Part shown: piece after piece, positions 6,833 to 10,128 of the stretch | How positions within the stretch are numbered: the first letter of the stretch is position 1 | Layout: each line of letters starts with the position of its first letter | DNA from: Pseudomonadota bacterium | Lineage (GTDB): Bacteria; Pseudomonadota; Alphaproteobacteria; Rhizobiales; Aestuariivirgaceae | Direction of reading: 5' to 3' | Length of the DNA stretch: 10,128 nucleotides | Assembly: GCA_016522385.1 (NCBI GenBank) | Contig: JAEKFU010000059.1 | Span: 1 to 10,128 of the forward strand | The notes under the pieces: model-generated | Databases searched by the model: none | The model's input: the letters and a program-made list of their open reading frames with translations, nothing else | What the model was told of the DNA's origin: nothing | Translations under genes and position numbers: made by a program

Positions 6833-7846
6833 ATGCCTGACGCTGCGCGAAACTTTACACTGGCCCGGACCGTCGCGGGTATCACCTTTTTGCTTGTGTC
6901 TTCGATGACACCGGCAACCGCCGTTGACTGCACCAAGGCAGCAACCAACGTCGAAAGCGCAATCTGCTCGAATGAGGCACTGTTGGACGCCGACAAGCGC
7001 ATGACGGACGCCTTTCAGCGCCTTGCCGATCAGCTGTCCGAAGATGCCAAGCAGGCTCTCAAACAGTCTCAGCGAAAATGGCTGAAACGGCGCGGCTGGT
7101 GCGAAAATTCTGACAAACCACTCAGCCAGTGCGTCCTTAGAGAAACTATTGATCGGACCCGAGTGCTCACCGGCGAACCACTGACAGGACCAGGCACCGG
7201 GCAACCGATCATGCCGGTGTTTCTGATCCAGCGCGGCAACGCAACACAGTACGACGTCGACGTCACCGTCTTGCGCTTCATGAAGCCGAAAAACCCCGGA
7301 CAGGAATTGTTCAACACGCTGGCAGATAAACTCTTGGAAGAGGCACCAATGGGAACTTCGCAGGAAGTTGCCAGCCCCAGCGTGCCTTATTCGCACCAAT
7401 TGTCCATGTCTGTACCGTTCGCCTCAGCGAAATTCATATCGGCCAAAGCATTCCTCTATCTTTTTTCCGGTGGCGCCCATGGCAATTCATCGACCCGCAA
7501 TATCAATATCGACCTCGCAGCGGGCCGCACGGTGCAGCTTCAGGACATATTCAAGCCTTCGGCAACACCGATCCTAGTGCAAAGCTGCTTTGCGCAGATA
7601 CAGACTGCGAAGGAAGCGCGCTTCGGCAGCAACAGCGATGGCCTCTACAAGTCGGACGAACGGCGCCAGATCGTCAACGACACCATCTCAGAAATGGTCA
7701 ACTGGTCATTCACCGATGCCGGCGCCAGTGTCATATTTGACCCCTATGCCATAGGCGCCTTCGCCGAAGGCCGTTATGAATGCCGCTTTAAGATGGATTT
7801 CCTCCAGGCGCTAATGACAGAATCATCCCCTCTGGCCCGTTCGTAG
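6833..7846 (+). CDS. Secreted LprI-like (DUF1311) protein with a DUF3298-like C-terminal domain
   Basis: This 337-residue protein begins with a probable signal peptide: arginines at 6 and 12, a hydrophobic stretch about 13-24, and an A-T-A site near residue 30. The mature N-terminal domain (about 32-113) has the LprI/DUF1311 pattern: Cys33, Glu41 before Ile44-Cys45, a leucine/aspartate helix (48-60), WLKRRGWC (83-90) and Cys100, giving four cysteines able to form two disulfides. LprI of mycobacteria inhibits lysozyme; many relatives are uncharacterised. The C-terminal half has SGGAHGN followed by NINIDLAAGRTVQLQDIF and a closing DPYAIGAFAEG segment, which are features of DUF3298/RsiV-type periplasmic domains. 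The reading frame is open back to a TTG at 6731, but those 34 residues are basic and precede the signal peptide, so the ATG at 6833 is favoured; a GTG at 6824 is an alternative. The ribosome site is weak. It likely acts in the periplasm or envelope; the target is unknown. Confidence 0.78.
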   Translation: MPDAARNFTLARTVAGITFLLVSSMTPATAVDCTKAATNVESAICSNEALLDADKRMTDAFQRLADQLSEDAKQALKQSQRKWLKRRGWCENSDKPLSQCVLRETIDRTRVLTGEPLTGPGTGQPIMPVFLIQRGNATQYDVDVTVLRFMKPKNPGQELFNTLADKLLEEAPMGTSQEVASPSVPYSHQLSMSVPFASAKFISAKAFLYLFSGGAHGNSSTRNINIDLAAGRTVQLQDIFKPSATPILVQSCFAQIQTAKEARFGSNSDGLYKSDERRQIVNDTISEMVNWSFTDAGASVIFDPYAIGAFAEGRYECRFKMDFLQALMTESSPLARS

Positions 7847-7862
7847 TGCGGCCTCAATTGAT

Positions 7863-7924
7863 CCGCCGGCGGCCCACCATTCTTGGCAATACCAGCCAGG
7901 TTTAACTGCTCGTAAAGGCCTGGC
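7863..7924. repeat. Palindrome plus bulged hairpin between two plus-strand genes
   Basis: A perfect ten-base palindrome CCGCCGGCGG lies at 7863-7872. Further on, GCCAGGTTTA (7895-7904) pairs with TAAA (7913-7916) and CCTGGC (7919-7924), leaving a two-base GG bulge and an eight-base loop. The second hairpin lies about 50 bases before the start of the following gene and may be a leader structure or a termination element for the upstream gene. No T-run is present. Confidence 0.35.
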
Positions 7925-7974
7925 GGGCACTATATCTCCGCACCGGCCACATGCGGACCGGGAGAGAGAAACTC

Positions 7975-8403
7975 ATGCAGTTGCCCGACGCCGCAATTCC
8001 TCTATCAGCTGCAAAAGCCGGGATGATGATTGAACGGCCCGCAACACATGACGGCGATGAAACCGTTCGCGAAATCATGGACCGTGGCAACATCCCGCTC
8101 CTGATCGGCAACAACATCCTGGCTGAAGTTCCCAACTATGAGCTGAGCATTGGCTTGGCGGCAACCGAAGATCTCAGCGCCTCCGAACTCCGCAACATTG
8201 GTACCGGACTGGCCGAAAGCATCAGCGATGCTTTGATGATCGACTGTGCAGCCTGTGATGTCACCGAAGTGGCCGCTGATGCAGCCGCATTGTTTGCCGT
8301 GTGCCTGCGTCGCAACAATCTGCTAGATGTTGACAACATCCCCGCTTGCAGTGTCAGTTTCCCTGACCAAGACCGACAAGCACAATTGATATTGGCCGGA
8401 TAG
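7975..8403 (+). CDS. Uncharacterised 142-residue acidic protein
   Basis: I do not recognise this family. The frame is open from an ATG at 7951, but a GGAGAG at 7961-7966 lies eight bases before the ATG at 7975, which is therefore the likely start. The protein is acidic, has no signal peptide or membrane segment, and is probably cytosolic. A central stretch, ELSIGLAATEDLSASELRNIG (57-76), reads as a beta strand followed by a helix. Four cysteines are present, with a CxxC pair at Cys91/Cys94 and single residues at 110 and 125, so metal binding or a redox pair is conceivable but unproven. Codon use matches its neighbours, which supports a real gene. It lies 39 bases before the VOC protein gene and is probably co-transcribed with it. 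Confidence 0.72.
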   Translation: MQLPDAAIPLSAAKAGMMIERPATHDGDETVREIMDRGNIPLLIGNNILAEVPNYELSIGLAATEDLSASELRNIGTGLAESISDALMIDCAACDVTEVAADAAALFAVCLRRNNLLDVDNIPACSVSFPDQDRQAQLILAG

Positions 8404-8442
8404 GCGCCATTCGGCGATTTCGCCCGACCAAGGGGTAGCTGC

Positions 8443-8892
8443 ATGAAAAAGCGATCGGCTGATCAACAGCCCTGGATGGCGCCTGACGACTATGGCCGCT
8501 CGATTCGCCCCGGGTTGGGCGTTAATCTGCTGGTCAAGGATGTTTCTGCCGCGGTCCGGTTCGCCGAACAGGTCCTGGGAGCCACGGCGACCTATTCTGA
8601 CGCGGACTTCGCGGTATTGCGTGCTGCCGGCAGTGAATGGATGTTGCATGCGGACCACACCTATGTCGACAATGTTCTGACCGGGATCCTTGACGGCGCC
8701 GAGACCCGCGGCGCAGGGATCGAACTCAGGCTTTACGGTGTTGACCCGGATTCTGCGGAAAGCGCCGCGCGAGATGGCGGCTGGACGGTTTTGTCCGGCG
8801 CCATCGACAAGCCACACGGCCTGCGTGAAGCGGTACTGATCGATGACGACGGATATGTCTGGGTTCCAGGCGTTGCGCTGCCGAAGAGCTAG
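8443..8892 (+). CDS. VOC-superfamily (glyoxalase-fold) protein
   Basis: This 149-residue cytosolic protein has one VOC unit pair. The first beta-alpha-beta module is GLGVNLLVKDVSAAVRFAEQ (24-43) followed by VLGATATYSDADFAVL (44-59), typical of glyoxalase/bleomycin-resistance/dioxygenase folds. The second is GIELRLYGVD (92-101), with a DSAESAARDGGWTVL helix-strand (103-117) and a closing IDDDGYVWVPG (133-143). In metal-dependent members the last segment usually reads D-P-x-G-x-x-W-E-L with a metal-binding Glu; here the position is Val141. Possible ligands are His69, His72 and Glu94, so the metal site is unclear and the reaction cannot be assigned. AAGGGG at 8430-8435, seven bases before ATG, supports the start. 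The N-terminal 23 residues are an extension before the fold. It follows the unknown 142-residue gene by 39 bases. Family confident, function not. Confidence 0.83.
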   Translation: MKKRSADQQPWMAPDDYGRSIRPGLGVNLLVKDVSAAVRFAEQVLGATATYSDADFAVLRAAGSEWMLHADHTYVDNVLTGILDGAETRGAGIELRLYGVDPDSAESAARDGGWTVLSGAIDKPHGLREAVLIDDDGYVWVPGVALPKS

Positions 8893-9036
8893 AGCGCCGG
8901 GCAACGGAGTGCATCGGGCAAGCTTCGCAACTATGCCGATGGGTTGCTCAGGCTATCGATGGCAGACTTTTCGCGCCCGCCGGTTGTGGTTACGATCCAC
9001 TTTTGGTCAAGAAGCCCCATAAACTTGGGAACAGTC

Positions 9037-10128
9037 TTAAACCGATGACGGCTTGGGCGCCGATCTTTGCGCCAGAAGATACAGGCCGAGTCCCAAGACC
9101 GCCAGCGCAACGAGACTGGGTAGCACTAGGTCGTAGCCGCCGACACCCCAGACCAGCGATGCCAAATACGGCGCGGATGCAGAGCCTGTCAGATAAAACA
9201 TTGCCAGCGCCCCCGATTTCGCACCGAAATTTGCCTCGCCCAGAATGTCATGCGCGATAAGCGGCCGGATAATGCTGACCATCCCATATGCTCCGCCAAA
9301 TAGAATTACGAAACCGATCAGCAGGGTTGACGTTGCTCCCGAGGCCATCAGGAAAACGATCGAACCGCCCATCAGGACAAAGCAAGTTACGGCGACCCCG
9401 TGATTGGACACATGCCGTTCCGCGGCCATCATTGCCAACCGGCCGGCCACCTGCATCGGTCCGATGAACGAAGCGGCAAGGACCGCAACATCAGATCCGA
9501 TGCCACGATCATAGAGAATCGGCAGGAGATGATGCAGCGCTGCCCCATGAAGCACTGCAGCCAGCGCAAACCCGATCGCCAGGAACCAGAATTGCGGGTT
9601 CTTAAGATGAGCATGTCGGATGGATGCATCCTTTGCCCGATAAACCTGACGGCCCTCTCCCGCGCTCTCCACCCGGGACGCGCCGGTCCACATCAACGGC
9701 GTTGCCACAAGGATAACAACTGCGGCAAAAATCTGGATGGCCGTTCGCCAGCCGAATCCATCGGACAGCACATGCACCGAGGGAAAACTAATGGTGCTGG
9801 CAAACCCGGCAACCAGCGTGATGAGAATAATGCCCTGCCTTGCATCGGCCCCGCGCGCCCGGGTGATCAGCGCAAAACAGGGTTCATAAAGACAGCCCGC
9901 CAGCAGCACGCCAATGAGCGCCCAGACGAGGTAGAACTGCCAAAGTTGCGTCACCATAGACAAGCCGATGAGGCAAAATCCGCCGAGACAGGAACTGCCG
10001 GCCATCATTAATGCACCCCTGCCGGAATCAATCAGCCGCCCAGCCAACGGCGAGGCCAGCGCAGACAAGAGCACCGCCAATGTGATTGCCGCCGTCAGTT
10101 CAGCCCTCGACCACTCCAGCGACTGTTC
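9037..10128 (-). CDS. Major facilitator superfamily transporter, 5' part cut by the window edge
   Basis: This inner-membrane carrier is visible as 363 residues; the frame has no stop up to 10128, and residues EQSLEWSRAE at the edge match the W-S-R-A-E motif that follows the first helix of MFS_1 proteins, so the true start lies outside. A Met at 10080 is in frame but falls within the second helix and is not the start. The loop LAGRLIDSGRG is the classic G-x-x-x-D-R-x-G between helices 2 and 3. About eleven hydrophobic helices follow, with a cytoplasmic central loop around GASRVESAGEGRQVYRAKDA. A conserved pattern NPQFWFLAIGFAL opens the second half. Such proteins often move organic acids or drugs, and the substrate cannot be predicted. 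The gene converges on the VOC gene across 144 bases in which I see no clear terminator. Confidence 0.88.
   Translation of the reverse strand, partial: EQSLEWSRAELTAAITLAVLLSALASPLAGRLIDSGRGALMMAGSSCLGGFCLIGLSMVTQLWQFYLVWALIGVLLAGCLYEPCFALITRARGADARQGIILITLVAGFASTISFPSVHVLSDGFGWRTAIQIFAAVVILVATPLMWTGASRVESAGEGRQVYRAKDASIRHAHLKNPQFWFLAIGFALAAVLHGAALHHLLPILYDRGIGSDVAVLAASFIGPMQVAGRLAMMAAERHVSNHGVAVTCFVLMGGSIVFLMASGATSTLLIGFVILFGGAYGMVSIIRPLIAHDILGEANFGAKSGALAMFYLTGSASAPYLASLVWGVGGYDLVLPSLVALAVLGLGLYLLAQRSAPKPSSV

Noticed and set aside
6631..7002. A 123-codon minus-strand open frame across the intergenic region and the start of the LprI-like gene
   Set aside because: Its first half is antisense to the well-supported LprI domain and the rest has no recognised motif, although it reads somewhat coding-like.
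9400..10011. A 203-codon plus-strand open frame
   Set aside because: Antisense to the MFS transporter; composition rich in His, Arg and Gln with no motif.
1..10128. CRISPR arrays, tRNA or rRNA genes
   Set aside because: No regularly spaced direct repeats, cloverleaf-like segments or conserved rRNA stretches were seen by eye on either strand.

Overview
The window reads as GC-rich alphaproteobacterial chromosomal DNA, probably from a marine or soil heterotroph. The evidence is a crotonyl-CoA carboxylase/reductase of the ethylmalonyl-CoA pathway, a dimethylglycine/sarcosine dehydrogenase-type enzyme with a folate-binding half, and a short GGGGTCAAGCCCC palindrome of a kind common between alphaproteobacterial genes. 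The species cannot be named from the sequence alone.

Layout. Positions 15-1271 (+) encode the Ccr enzyme. It converges on a minus-strand block that, read 5' to 3' from 5877 down to 1365, holds three genes: an 836-residue FAD/folate amine dehydrogenase (5877-3367), a phytanoyl-CoA-dioxygenase-like Fe(II)/2-oxoglutarate enzyme 28 bases downstream (3338-2547), and, after a 255-base gap with two palindromic elements, an EamA/DMT-family permease (2291-1365). The first two look like one transcription unit for oxidising an N-methylated or otherwise alkylated small molecule; the permease may or may not belong with them.

From 5878 to 6832 there is almost 1 kb without a convincing intact gene. It holds a 57-codon frame that resembles a transposase C-terminus, a hairpin, a strongly AT-rich island (about 20% GC over 6481-6600) and three CCACAG motifs beside it.

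Three plus-strand genes follow: a secreted LprI-like/DUF3298-like protein (6833-7846), a 142-residue protein I do not recognise (7975-8403) and a VOC/glyoxalase-fold protein (8443-8892). A minus-strand major facilitator transporter (9037 to beyond 10128) is cut by the right edge.

The window is mostly ordinary central and accessory metabolism. The points most worth a second look are a Glu-to-Gln change at the predicted CO2 pocket of Ccr, the dehydrogenase-dioxygenase pairing, a 50-base inverted repeat that supplies the stop codon of the dioxygenase gene, and the AT-rich, transposase-scarred intergenic region. I did not find a clear new defence or mobile system.
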